A stretch of 64,000 nucleotides of DNA, from positions 851,501-915,500 of the forward strand of contig JAOTOM010005157.1 of the NCBI GenBank assembly GCA_034440615.1, in the 5' to 3' direction. The notes beneath the pieces are model-generated. The model was not told the origin of the DNA. It saw only the letters and a program-made list of their open reading frames with translations, and made no database searches. The translations under genes and the position numbers were made by a program. Shown here one piece after another: positions 1-11,210 of this stretch (position 1 is its first letter; each line of letters starts with the position of its first letter). This DNA is from Ashinkailepas kermadecensis. Taxonomy: Eukaryota > Arthropoda > Thecostraca > Neolepadidae.

Positions 1-813
1 CTCCCCCATACTGGGTCTGGGTGCCGCCCCCCCCTCATCTCACGCGTCAGATCGGACTGGGCCGCAAACGCAGCAGCACAGCAAACCTTGAACTGTGGGT
101 CTTGCATAGCGCAGCATAGCATAACATTTGCAAAGCATTTAGCGACGGTACATGTTCAGCGGTGATGTCCAAAGGACCAACGAACTTCCACGATTCGGAA
201 TTTCAATCTTAGATGCCATCTCATCCACCCTACCACCACCATCGTCATGATGGAGAAGGCTAACCAGTGGATGGGCTAGCAATTATTTTTATGGGCAGGA
301 GTGAATTGTAGCCGGAAATGAGCATGACAAAACACAACTTATCACTGTGAAGGGGGATGAAGTGCTGTGACCCCGCATGGCTACGTCACGTGCTCACCGG
401 AAGCATCGACGCCGGCACTGTCCATAATCCCGTCATATCTCAGTGCACAACATCGCACGCTGCGCTTATGGCGCAATGCTCAATTAAAAATGCCAATATG
501 CGAAGACAAACCGGTGTGTTGTTACATGAGGTGAATTGAAGCGCGACGTACCGCCGGCGCCTTCTGTGGCAAAGTCCACGGCAGACCACTGCCGGCACGA
601 CCGAATTTCTTAACGCTCACGGTGCAGGAGATCACATTGACCACTCCCACTAATATTATGTTTAAGCAAGATACAAAGATGCGGTAAACAACAATAAGTA
701 GCTCTATCCTTGAACTTTCAGGGTTATTCGGAATATTTTGATCGTGGCCTGGTGGTGGAGCAAATATAATTGATTTCCTGCTTCAATACACGTGCAATGG
801 TCGAGATCACAGA
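1..813. other. No gene recognised
   Basis: Mixed-composition DNA with only short open frames and no repeat structure that I can see. I found no exon, RNA gene or transposon end here. Confidence 0.5.
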
Positions 814-903
814 TCCCGTCAAAGTCAACTACCTGGAAATGTGTCCCGTCAAAGTCAACCACCTGGAAATGTGTTCCGTCAAAGTCAACTACCTGGAAAT
901 AGG
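814..903. repeat. 30-bp tandem repeat, 3 copies
   Basis: Three copies of a unit containing CCGTCAAAGTCAAC and ACCTGGAAAT start at about 814, 844 and 874. The copies differ at a few positions. Nothing suggests a function. Confidence 0.85.
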
Positions 904-1374
904 CAATGAACCGTGAAAGAGAACAATTTCGAAGCAAATATCAGTCAAGATATGGAAAGGAGTGCTATGAAAGCACCACCAAATGTTTTGCAACTTGATT
1001 GAGAAGTTTGAGATAAAAATAAATATAAAATGGTTCATTTCTGGCCCTTCCTCTTTCTTTTTGTTCAACTCGAAATTGGAGGGCCTGATCACAACAAAAA
1101 CAAAATCGTCGTGTAAAATGTACGTATCCTGGCTTCGCCATGTTTATTTCGCTATCGTCCGTATTTCAGCTTCCAGAGCGCCTGGGACTTGAACGCTTGG
1201 GACGTTTCAGATTAGATCTCAGTGATCTGGTGTGATATTGACTTGAAGCGTTCAGCACCACCAGAGGGCATAGTGTCACACTGTATATGCAGAGATATGT
1301 CATGACTATGGATTAGTCAGAAAGCTTTGCGCAGGCAATATTGTACTGGCATAAATCTCTACTTGCCTGGTGAC

Positions 1375-1888
1375 CTGCTCTGAAGTCAAGGCCTATCGAG
1401 TCAGGTTGGACAATAACGTCAGCTGCTGGGGTGTCGTTTAGCTACATATATGACGCGTGTGACGATTGTGATCGATATCAGTTTTTATCTGTGCGCGCAC
1501 CAATTGAACCAATTACAGTGCAGCATTTGTGTGATAAGAGCCAAATAGTTCGTGCCAAAGCGCCTTCGAAATCCATCGATCAATCGGCGAGTTTGCTTCA
1601 GGCACATTCACCGGTTGAAAATGATATAGGGCGCACGTGTTGCGACGCAAGCGAAGCTCCCGTGGGAAGGATTTGATATGTGAATATAAATACTGTTGTG
1701 TTTTATAGAGTTGCGTTTCACGAAAGCTATTCTTTCTATTGTCACAACAACTCTGCACTGTAATTGGTGAACTTGGCGCGCGCACAGATAAAAAACTGAT
1801 ATCGATCACAATCGCCACATGCGTCATATATGTAGCTAAACGACACCCCAGCAGCTGATTGCTATTGTCCAGGGCTGCTCTGAAGTCA
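1375..1888. repeat. Long imperfect palindrome (foldback element) bounded by 14-bp direct repeats
   Basis: The left arm (about 1407-1565) and right arm (about 1712-1871) are reverse complements over roughly 130-150 bp, with scattered mismatches and one or two gaps. Both outer ends begin TGGACAATA. The arms are joined by a loop of about 150 bp. The 14-mer CTGCTCTGAAGTCA lies outside each arm, at 1375-1388 and 1875-1888, exactly 500 bp apart. A foldback-type transposon or a single inverted-duplication event would both explain the structure. The direct repeat on the left is 18 bp away from the arm, which is not tidy for a target-site duplication. Confidence 0.7.
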
Positions 1889-1889
1889 C

Positions 1890-2887
1890 ATTTTTAGGAT
1901 CGTATTTATCATCGATCATTTCACCACGCACTCATCTTCCACTTTTGACTGCATCTCGTACGATTTTCTGATGTAAAATGCTCCAATGTTCGTCTGGAAA
2001 CCACATTGCTATGAAGTCATGACCTGATCTGGACCTCCTCTAGCTCTGGAACTTGAACTAGTTGGAACTCGATCATTGGCAAAACGTGCGCTGATCAATT
2101 ATCAGAAGGCATACCAAACTGTAAAGCCATATCTTGAATTGGTTAGAGATTATCTCAGAAAAACCTCAGAGGAGAGGTCAAGATCAAGAGAGATCAAGTT
2201 CCCTCTACACTGCAAGGATAGAGGGAGACTTTTGACTGGGGTCGCGCCCATTGGCGACTGTAGAACCACTATGCTATGGGAGGTCCTGGTCGTCGGGAAA
2301 TGAGAATACTTATCCCAAGTGGAATGATTTGAAGTGGCTGTTTTACCTAACGGCGGATATTGCGGATATTGCGGACATTTGAATTGGGCTCAGGTGTTGC
2401 TTTTTGTTTAGCTCAGAAAATCGGATCTACCGCCACCTTTACTTAACGCTGCGCACGATTGGCTACAGGACACACATGCTTAAGGATGTTTTGGAGACGA
2501 AAGGCGGTGCAAGCGCAGGCAGTGCATCACGATTTCACCTGATATAATTGGAACTTTCGTAGAGGAAAGAAAGAGGAAATATCCAGCTTGACATAATGTT
2601 GTGTTAATATCCAGTCGACGAAGCTTACCAAACAGCATTATCCAATCATGTTCCTCCTCTCCCTCTCAATTTTGTTTTCTAAAATTGTCAGGCACAAAGT
2701 GAAGAATACATAGTCTGACAGGTCTTCAAGAAAAGCTGCCAGGATTTTGGGTTACATTCAATCATGGCTAACCAAAACACTCCTCACCGATTTTGCATTT
2801 GTCTTTTTGGCTCGTAAATGAGCAAAGCACAAAGCAAGTAACAGCGTCTCTCAGAACATTTCGCGAAGCATGAACTCATACTCATGT
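1890..2887. other. No gene recognised
   Basis: About 1 kb of mixed-composition DNA. No convincing open frame, RNA gene or repeat is visible. Confidence 0.45.
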
Positions 2888-3000
2888 GTAGGCCTCACTG
2901 TCTGTAGCTGTTCCCACACATCTGTTGGTATTATACCGCCCGTAAGTAGACCTCACTGTCTGTAGCTGTTCCCACACACCTGTGGATATCATACCGCTGA
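2888..3000. repeat. 58-bp tandem duplication
   Basis: Two diverged copies start at 2888 and 2946, each containing CCTCACTGTCTGTAGCTG and a following TTCCCACACA. They are spaced 58 bp apart. Confidence 0.75.
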
Positions 3001-4379
3001 AGTACCACGACGGCACACACTCGTTTACACCCACCCAGCCAGGAGTGCCACAACGACAGACAGTTGACGATATAAGCCGTCTGGGGTGTACGACCGGCCA
3101 AAGTACATTATCACCTTCAACCATGGATCATTCTGCAGCCGTGCAGCCGGCGTCCGGCTGCAAAATGCAGCCGATAACAAGGGCCGCCCCCGCTGGCTCG
3201 TCATCCCTGGACGATTTTTGATTGTGTCGTAATGTGGTGGCGCGCACTGAGCTAAGTCAACGGACATGATGCCTATCTGCAGCAGCGAGCAAAAGTCGCC
3301 GCAGCATGGTTTGTGTGACGGGACCGTATCAGGCGGATGCTGGGGCCGTGTGAAAGATGGATATCAGCGCCCGGGTGACGATTCCACCGTCCGATTTTCC
3401 CGACACGAGCAGAGGATTTTTGCACGACACGGAAAGAACGGCACCACAATTTCTGTCTGCGACGCGTGGGACCCGGCAGACACAAGAGCTGGTAGAGCTT
3501 TTATGAAGCGATATGTGGTGTTCCATTTTCTGTACAGTTCATTCTATGTTCCAGACATGGCAATCCTCATATGGTGATCCAGCCCAGTCAAATGGGTGAG
3601 CTCGACAGCAGAGCGAAGTTTATTTCCTCAAGCGAATATGAAGTCAAGGGCAGTTGTAACTTGTGGCTGTTCTAAGTGCACCGTTTTACCTCCCCTTGCA
3701 TTGGAACTATACATCATAAACAGGGGCGCAGCCAAGGTCCCATTCCCCTTATCAACCGAAAGTAAACCAGATGAAACAAGACATTATAAGACTTTCCAAA
3801 ACCAAGCATTTTTAGCGCACTTCGTGCGCCGAAAGCGGTCTCTGTTTCTTGGCATTTATTTTGGTCGCAACCTCCCTGTAAGATAATTATGGCTGCGCAT
3901 AACTATGGCTGCGCATAATTATGGCAACAAATATTAAGCAGCTGAAATGCTGGTTAGCACATTATTAGCTATGCACAGGATAATTAAAAGATTTCACGAA
4001 TACGTTGATTAGGCCAAATTAATACTCCGAATGCATGCAAAGCTGAAAGCACATGACATGAAAACGTACGACACCGTCGATGATTGTATTTCCTGAGGAT
4101 TTGATTTTCAATCCGGCATTGACCAGGGTCGTCTTCCACACATTCTGAACGCGGGCGCTGCTTTCTGTTTTTGGTTAAGGCTGCACTTTTAGACAGTGAG
4201 GGTTTGTCAGTGACCCCCCCCCCCCCCTCCCCCAACAAAACCCGATACTCCTAGAATTGATGCCTCTTTAGTTTGGAGACTACCGACCATTTCGGAGCAA
4301 AGAGGAATACAAATAATGCAGCAGTGTCACTGAATAAAGGTTTTGGTGAACTATTATCTTCCAGTTGAAGTCAGGTGAA
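3001..4379. other. No gene recognised; short tandem and poly-C tracts
   Basis: No exon is recognisable. A short repeat around CTATGGCTGCGCATAA lies at about 3885-3925, and a poly-C run lies at about 4214-4232. Open frames here are under about 100 codons and lack any motif I know. Confidence 0.4.
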
Positions 4380-5177
4380 TGCCCCGGTGTGAATATTTAG
4401 TGCTCCGGTGCGCTTTTCAGGATCATGTTGATTATTGCGGACCCACGACTGTTTTTGAGGCCTTCATTGTGGCTCCGACGCGTTTCGAGGGTCTACGGTG
4501 CGTTTTGAGGGTCTACGGTGCGTTTCGAGGGTCTACGGTGCGTTTCGAGGGTCTACGGTGCGTTTCGAGGGTCTACGGTGCGTTTCGAGGGTCTACGGTG
4601 CGTTTTGAGGGCCTGCGGCGTGTTTTAAGGGCTCCCGGTGTGATCATCTAGGTTCTTTGGGCTTCAGGTATGTTTTTGAGCCCCAATGTATTTATTTCGG
4701 GCCCCCGACGATGCGTTTTGTGACTCCTGGCGGGAATTGCGTGGTCCCTAATGCGATTTAGTGTGGCCTCGCGCGATTTTCAGGGCCCAGGCGAGATTCT
4801 AGAGGCCCCGACGCGAGTTGTCCGGGCCCCAACTCGAGTTTTCTGGGTCTGACACAATTTTCCGGGACCTGAATTTTTCGGCGTCTCCGGTCGCTTCCAT
4901 GACGTTATTTTTTTGCAACCCTGGTTGTTGTTTTTTGGGCCTCCGATGCGATATGGTTGGGCCCAGGCACGTTTTCGAACCGCGACGCGATTTTTGGCGG
5001 CTCCAGCGCGATTTGAGGGCACCAGAGCGATTTTCCGGTCCATGATTGGTTCTTCGGTGTCCCTGCATAATTTTACGGATCCCAGGCTTCATTGGTTTCG
5101 GGTCCAGGCGCGATTTTTTGGGCCCACCACTTCTCAAAGGGGGGAAATTGTTTCTTGCCCTTTTCGACACGCTACTG
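4380..5177 (-). repeat. Copy of a head+tail dispersed repeat family (minus orientation)
   Basis: Read on the minus strand, the element starts at 5177 with CAGTAGCGTGTCGAAAAGGG and runs through a C-rich stretch into TTTGAGAAGTGGTGGGCCC. This head aligns with the heads at 44296 and 45789 on the plus strand. The head is followed by a long degenerate tail of GGGCCC or GGCCCC blocks alternating with AAAATCGCGC-like blocks about 20 bp apart. I see no protein or known transposon class in it. The shared head shows it is one family rather than chance low complexity. Confidence 0.65.
4478..4640. repeat. 20-bp tandem repeat inside the tail of the dispersed element
   Basis: About seven copies of TGCGTTTCGAGGGTCTACGG, or close variants with TTTTGAGG, follow one another. 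They look like a local expansion of one tail unit of the surrounding repeat family. Confidence 0.85.
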
Positions 5178-5280
5178 TATAAGAGTGAAGTGCTGTAGAA
5201 TAAACATGATACCCTAAAGGCTCTGACGAGCTTTCAGCAAATCGGCAAATAATCTTCCTCGTAAGGCAAGATAAGAGCAG

Positions 5281-5357
5281 CCCCGCCAATATTCACCAGC
5301 CCCGCCAATATTCACCAATAACACCAATAACACCAATAACACCAATAACACCAATAC
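5281..5357. repeat. Short repeats: (AATAACACC)n and a doubled 18-mer
   Basis: Two copies of CCCCGCCAATATTCACCA are followed by about five copies of AATAACACC. Confidence 0.85.
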
Positions 5358-5440
5358 CCACACTGCATCAGACACAAACACCCAGCTGCGGCGCGGTCAC
5401 AGATGTCCCGCTGCGTCCGCAAAGGCCGACACACAGCGGC

Positions 5441-6340
5441 GTAATGTGGCAACACACTGTGGCCGGAGGGTAATGTGGCAACACACTGTGGCCGGAGGGT
5501 AATGTGGCAACACACTGTGGCCGGAGGGTAATGTGGCAACACACTGTGGCCGGAGGGTAATGTGGCAACACACTGTGGCCGGAGGGTAATGTGGCAACAC
5601 ACTGTGGCCGGAGGGTAATGTGGCAACACACTGTGGCCGGAGGGTAATGTGGCAACACACTGTGGCCGGAGGGTAATGTGGCAACACACTGTGGCCGGAG
5701 GGTAATGTGGCAACACACTGTGGTCGGAGGGTAATGTGGCAACACACTGTGGCCGGAGGGTAATGTGGCAACACACTGTGGCCGGAGGGTAATGTGGCAA
5801 CACACTGTGGCCGGAGGGTAATGTGGCAACACACTGTGGCCGGAGGGTAATGTGGCAACACACTGTGGTCGGAGGGTAATGTGGCAACACACTGTGGCCG
5901 GAGGGTAATGTGGCAACACATTGTGGCCGGAGGGTAATGTGGCAACACACTGTGGTCGGAGGGTAATGTGGCAACACACTGTGGCCGGAGGGTAATGTGG
6001 CAACACACTGTGGTCGGAGGGTAATGTGGCAACACACTGTGGCCGGAGGGTAATGTGGCAACACATTGTGGCCGGAGGGTAATGTGGCAACACACTGTGG
6101 TCGGAGGGTAATGTGGCAACACACTGTGGTCGGAGGGTAATGTGGCAACACACTGTGGCCGGAGGGTAATGTGGCAACACATTGTGGCCGGAGGGTAATG
6201 TGGCAACACACTGTGGCCGGAGGGTAATGTGGCAACACACTGTGGCCGGAGGGTAATGTGGCAACACACTGTGGCCGGAGGGTAATGTGGCAACACACTG
6301 TGGCCGGAGGGTAATTTGGCAACACACTGTGGCCGGAGGG
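5441..6340. repeat. 29-bp satellite array, 31 copies
   Basis: The unit contains GTAATGTGGCAACACACTGT followed by GGCCGGAGG and repeats every 29 bp over 900 bp with very few changes. Variant bases recur in phase: GGTCGG at 5724, 5869, 5956, 6014, 6101 and 6130, and ACATTGTGG at 5921, 6066 and 6182. Several of these are exactly 145 bp apart, which indicates a five-unit higher-order repeat. The minus strand is open in all three frames across the array. Because 29 is not a multiple of three, this only reflects a unit without stops and is not evidence of a gene. Confidence 0.97.
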
Positions 6341-6849
6341 TCTCCTGATCTCAATCCACCCATTACGTGACTATTCTCCTACACCACGTCATGCAGCCAT
6401 CACCCTAGGACTGCAGTACCAAAAAAAATAAACACAACACGGAAATAATCGTCCAGGCCACCGGACGGTGATCATATCATCACCTTGATGAAAATTAAGA
6501 ATGAACGAATGGAATCTCAATGAAACCGATCGACAAAATGGACCTGTGGCATGCGTTTTGACGTCTATGCTGTCCTTTACTTTCCGAATACTTCGACGGC
6601 CTCCGCTCCAATGATAAACATTGTCAGCAATACGTATCAGCTGGATTGGGCCCAATCTAATCCTTCTTGGAGGTATTTGTTGTTACCACTAAATATTGGG
6701 TTAAACAAAACACATTTTATATTGCTTTGAATTAGACCACCTCCCCGCTCCTTTCATAATACGCACACTAACCAGTTCGAATATTACATTTTCCAATGTA
6801 CCTTTTGCAGGCATTTCAGTTAGTTTGAATTATAATTTCACTTAAGTCT
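6341..6849. other. No gene recognised
   Basis: Unique, fairly AT-rich DNA between the 29-bp array and the GC-rich block. No motif is seen. Confidence 0.4.
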
Positions 6850-7480
6850 CATCGAACGTGCCACCAGCCCCTACCCCTGTCACCTCCCCCCCCATCCTCG
6901 TCACACACTGGGCATGCGCCCAACCTTCAACACTCCAGCTCTCACCACGTCATCCATCACTATCTGATCCTCCCAGGCCGAGCCCCCCCCCCCCCCCCCC
7001 CTCCGCAGGGCCGCGGCGGCACGTCGCCCGTGCAGCATGTGCCGGGGTGGCCGACACAGGAACGTGGCGCTCTGGCGGCGAGCGTGCCCGCCGCCCGCTG
7101 CACGGGCCGCAGAGGAATGCCGCCGCTGCCGCACCTGCACCCGTTCCCACGGTGCTGCCTGCCGGTCACGTGACTGTGACGTCGCCGGCCGCCGCGCCAG
7201 CCGACCCCCTGACCCGACGGGCGGCGCGCGCACGTACCACGCCGCTGATTGGACGGCGGCGGCGTTTGAGGTGGCCGGTGGGCAGCGAAGCCGCCGGCGT
7301 CCGGCTCCCGGGCGGCTGACGGGGCGGCTGAAAGGCGGCTGACAGGCGGCTGCCGGGCGGCGGCTGACGGGGCGGCTGACGGGGCGGCTGGCAGGCGGCT
7401 GACGCCCGACGGCGACCGGCGCAGCTACCGCACGGCTGCGGCGCCGATGGACCGGATACGAGCCAGCAACACCGCACGAT
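6850..7480. other. GC-rich, CpG-rich block
   Basis: CpG density is clearly higher than in the flanks. The block includes a poly-C run at about 6986-7001, a palindromic E-box GTCACGTGAC at about 7165, and a run of CGGCTGAC-type units (about 7309-7404). It could be a regulatory or CpG-island-like stretch, but I see no exon or TATA box. Open frames here are typical of GC-rich DNA without stops. Confidence 0.35.
7309..7404. repeat. GC-rich short tandem repeat (GGCGGCTGAC-type)
   Basis: About eight imperfect copies of a unit of about 11-14 bp built on GGCGGCTGACGGG or GGCGGCTGACA. Confidence 0.8.
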
Positions 7481-7673
7481 GTGCTCGTCTAGAAGTCAGA
7501 CCAACTCGGGCATCACTGTTGTGACTAACACGTGAAATGTACATCTTTCTCGTTTGTTATCAGGCAGCGTAAGAGCCATTTGGTGCTGCATGCACTTTGG
7601 GGGGGGAGATAATGAAGACGCGCTTTGTATGGAAAGAAGGTATGAGCCGATCAAGGTCAGGGATTAACTACGG

Positions 7674-8050
7674 ATGAGTTACTACCGGAGCACAACAGTA
7701 ATTGTGCAGGTTGGTGTAAATGATGTAGGAAAAGCAAAAGCAGAGGAAACAATACAAGAGTATAGGGCTTTGATAGGTAGGCTAGCTGTAAGTAGGAAAC
7801 GAGGAATGGTAACTTCCATCCTCCCTATGGTTAACGCAAGCATAGAGTGGTACTCAAGGGCCATTGGGCTGAATACCAGGGTGGCCAAGATTTGTAAGGA
7901 ACTTGGGGTGGGGTTCTTGGATTTGTGGGGGGGGAGTTCTGGGGGAAGACTGAAATATTTGCATTAGATGGGTTACATTTGAGCAAGAGAGGAGTTGAAT
8001 TGCTCAGCAATAGGTATGAGGAGGCTCTCAATAGGAAACCGGGAAACTAG
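7674..8050 (+). pseudogene. LINE ORF1 fragment: SGNH/GDSL-type esterase domain
   Basis: The frame open from 7674 to 7967 reads VIVQVGVNDVGK, which matches the GxND block of SGNH hydrolases carried by ORF1 of some CR1-group LINEs. The reading then has to shift frame, somewhere in the G-run at about 7925-7950, to continue as ALDGLHLSKRGVELL. This supplies the D-x-x-H catalytic block and ends at the TAG at 8048-8050. The N-terminal GDS block with the nucleophile serine is not visible upstream, so the domain is truncated and broken. In intact relatives the domain is thought to act in retrotransposition, perhaps on membranes or lipids. This copy cannot be active. Confidence 0.7.
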
Positions 8051-8634
8051 GCAGGTCATGGGGGGATGTAGCTGATAGAGAGAGAAGTCTTGCAAACAAG
8101 GGAAGGAATGGTTTATCATGTTTTTACGTCAATGCCAGAAGTGTTAGGAACAAAATTGGGGAAATGCATGCTTATATGTTGTCTGAAAAGCTAGATTTGG
8201 TATGCATAACAGAGGCATGGGTTAATGAAAGCATTTTTGGAGACAACTTGCAAGAATTCGAATTGACAGGCTACAACATGCATGCTTATCAAAGGCAGGC
8301 AAGGATAGGAGGAGGTATACTGTTGTATGTCAGACAAGTAATGAAATGTCATTCCATAGAAGATAGTGTACATGATGAAGGTGTAGAATCCTTGTGGTTA
8401 GATATCATTCTGAAAAATGGAACACAATTTAGGGTTGGGGCATTCTATAGACCTCCAGACAAGAATGAAAACACGGACAGGTTGATGCAGGAAGAGATAA
8501 GTAGGAGAGTACAGGAGAGAACTGTTTTGTTGGGGGATTTCAACATAACAGGATTGGGAAGCAAAACTATGGGTCTAAACAAATCAGGAAGAAGCTTCAT
8601 GGATTGTTTTGAGGAGAATTTCTTTTTCAAATGA
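7999..8634 (+). pseudogene. LINE ORF2, N-terminal part: AP-like endonuclease
   Basis: The frame is open from 7999 to the TGA at 8632-8634. Homology begins at about 8116 with FYVNARSVRNK, upstream of the first ATG at 8164, so that ATG is not a natural start. Other endonuclease signatures are DLVCITEAWV, GGGILLYVR, FYRPPDKN and LLGDFNI. In a working element this domain nicks the target DNA to prime reverse transcription. The frame is lost in a T-rich stretch at about 8619-8628, where a one-base change shifts the continuation into the next frame (LFQMIHELTRENE). The conserved SDH motif then appears in that next frame as GNSDHNIIRF. Confidence 0.88.
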
Positions 8635-10892
8635 TACATGAACTTACAAGGGAAAATGAAATATCAGATCTTGTGCTTACTAATGAGGAAAATTTTGTAC
8701 AAAATGTGAACATAGGAAAGACTTTGGGTAATAGTGATCACAACATTATACGCTTCTCATTGTATGTTGGAAATGTAGGAACCAATAAGACATTGATTCC
8801 AAATTTTGCTAAAGGGAATTACAATGAGTTCAGGATCTTCCTGAATGAAATTGATTGGGAAGACTTAGTGAAAGGCTTAGATGCTTATCAAATGTGGAGA
8901 ATTATAAAATATAAACTATTGCAAGGTCAGGATAGGTTCATTCCCAATAGACAAATTAGATTAACCAGGGTTAAGCACCCTTCATGGCTGACCAGGGAAG
9001 TAAAGCATTTACTGGAGTCAAAGAAGCAGGCATTCAAGAAACTAAAATATGCTAACTCTGAGGTAAACCTCAAATCATATCAAATAGCTAGAAATAAAGT
9101 TAGGAGGTGTGTTAGGGCATCTAAAAGACTGGCTGAATTCAAATTAGCTCGGGAATGTTCAGCAGGTAATGCTAAGAGATTCTTTAGTTTCTACAAATTT
9201 AAGGCTAAAAAGTGTGGTGTAGGACCACTGGAGGTAGATGGGGAATTAGTGGTTGATGATTGTGATATTGTGGAATCCTTAAGCAAGCAATTCTCATCAG
9301 TCTTTACTCAAGAGAATTCTAGTAGAATAGAAACAACTGAATCATATGCCATAACAGGTGATAGGTTGGAGTATCTTACAATAACTACAGAAGCTGTAGA
9401 AAAGCAGTTGCAGAATATAAAGCCTGATAAAGCTTCTGGACCAGATGATATATATGCTAGGGTTTTAGTAGAGTGTGCTAAAGCTTTAGCAGTTCCTCTA
9501 GGTATACTTTTCAGGCGGTCTATGGAATACTCTGAAGTGCCTGAAGATTGGAGAAATGCAAATGTAGTTCCAATTTTCAAAAAGGGAAGTATGAAGTGTG
9601 TAGGGAACTACAGGCCAGTCAGTTTGACCTCAATAGTTTGCAAGATACTAGAAAATCTGGTTAAACAGAATGTTCAGATTCATCTTGATATGCACAATAT
9701 TTTCAGGGATACTCAACATGGATTTCGATCTCGAAGGTCTTGTTTAACTAACCTTTTGGAGTTCATGGAGTATGTTACTAAAGAAGTAGACAATCAAAAC
9801 AGGATGGATGTTGTGTACTTGGACTTTAGCAAAGCTTTTGATAAAGTTCCACATAGGAGGCTAATTCATCAACTACAGCAACATGGGATTGTTGGAAAAG
9901 TTCTAGGTTGGATTGAAGCATGGTTGAGGGGAAGGAAACAAAGGGTAATGTTAAATGGATGTAAATCTGATTGGAAGAATGTTCTGAGTGGAGTACCACA
10001 GGGCTCTGTTCTAGGGCCACTTCTCTTTATCATCTTTGTGAATAACATTGAGGTAGGGCTGAGGAATAGAGTGTTCAAATTTGCTGATGACATCAAGCTG
10101 GTAGGAGTGGCAAACAGTTGTGATCAATCTAGTAATATTGAACTAGACTTGGAGGACCTAAAAAAGTGGGCTGATCAATGGCAGATGTCATTCAACTATG
10201 ACAAGTGTAAGGTTATGCATCTGGGGTCTGGAGGTGAGACTTTCAGATATACAATGGGAGGGAGGGAACTGGATGTTATTGAAGAGGAAAGGGACTTAGG
10301 TGTGTTGGTTTCAAAAGACCTTAAAGCAGAGAAACAATGTAGCTCAGCTAGGAACAGGGCACTCAGAATGCTGGGACTCATTAATAGAAGTGTGATGTAT
10401 AAGAGCAAGGAAGTCATGAAAAAACTGTACTTAGCATATGTGCGACCCCACTTGGAATATTCTGTGCAAGCTTGGAGCCCCTACCTATAAAAGGATATAG
10501 ACAAGTTAGAAAGAGTGCAACGCAAAGCAACTAAACTCATCAGTGGACTAGGTAGCTTAGAATATGGAGAAAGGCTTGTGGCATTAGATATGTACTCACT
10601 CAAGTATAGGAGATTAAGGGGGGACATGATTGAAATGTACAAAATTGTTAAAGGACTAGATCAGGTCAATTTAAATGGTGCTCTTCAGTTTAAAGTATCA
10701 CACAGGGGTCACCAACTCAGGTTAGACAAGTTGAGGTGTAGGACAGTTAAGCGACAGCAGGTCTTCAGTCAAAGGGTTGTTGATCAGTGGAATGGGCTGC
10801 CTGCTGATGTTGTGGGGAGTTCCTCATTGAATGTATTTAAAGGTAGGGTGGACAAATTTTGTAGACAGGAAAATCTTGTTTTTGAGTTCTAA
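8622..10892 (+). pseudogene. LINE ORF2, main part: reverse transcriptase plus C-terminal domain
   Basis: After the frameshift the frame runs to 10892 with a single stop, TAA at 10488-10490. The frame is otherwise intact through it (AWSPYL, stop, KDIDKLERVQRKATKLI), and AAA to TAA is the likely change. Visible motifs are the end of the endonuclease (SDHNIIRF, about 8733), KASGPDDIYARVL, NYRPVSLTSIVCKILE, GFRSRRSCLTN, LDFSKAFDKVPH (about 9820-9855), GVPQGSVLGPLLF (about 9990-10025), the catalytic FADD box at about 10080-10091 and a C-terminal VVDQWNGLP block. The RT order, FADD box and C-terminal block fit the CR1/L2 group. Only two lesions in this part suggest a recent insertion. Confidence 0.92.
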
Positions 10893-11210
10893 TTTGGATG
10901 GATGGGGTGATATTTACGTTAAATGTGCACGGCACAGACACCTTTAAGCAGGGGCTATGGTAGCACAATGGGTGTGATGGGAGGAGCTTGCGGTTGTTGA
11001 GGGTGTTATGCAATAGCAAGTGGATGATGCTAGATAGGCTGGGATATATAGCTTCCTAGGAACTTGGGATAAGGGATTGATTGGGGTGAGAATATGTACA
11101 TTTCTAGTACCTTTTCTAGATAGGCTTAACCCAGATGGGCCCCTGTGGCTCTTATTAAGCCTTAACACTTTATGACTTTATTTATGATGAGATATAGTAA
11201 GAAATCCCTA

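Larger units (their letters stand above)
7600..11210 (+). mobile_element. Non-LTR retrotransposon of the CR1/L2 group, nearly complete, 5'-truncated
   Basis: The element reads, in order, an SGNH-type esterase remnant, an AP-endonuclease domain, a reverse transcriptase and a conserved C-terminal domain. A 3' non-coding tail of about 300 bp ends near a GGGCCCCTGTGGCTCTTATT motif at about 11138-11160. The ORF1 start and 5' UTR are missing. Few lesions separate it from an intact copy: a frameshift in the esterase G-run, a frameshift in the T-rich stretch near 8625, and one TAA at 10488. It appears fairly young. I saw no clear target-site duplication, so both boundaries are approximate. Confidence 0.9.

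Noticed and set aside
3724..3760. hAT terminus CAGGGGCGCAGCCAAGG
   Set aside because: Only one end is present and no 8-bp duplication was found.
5312..6363. Three overlapping 300-codon minus frames
   Set aside because: They follow from a 29-bp unit without stops and contain no non-repeat domain.
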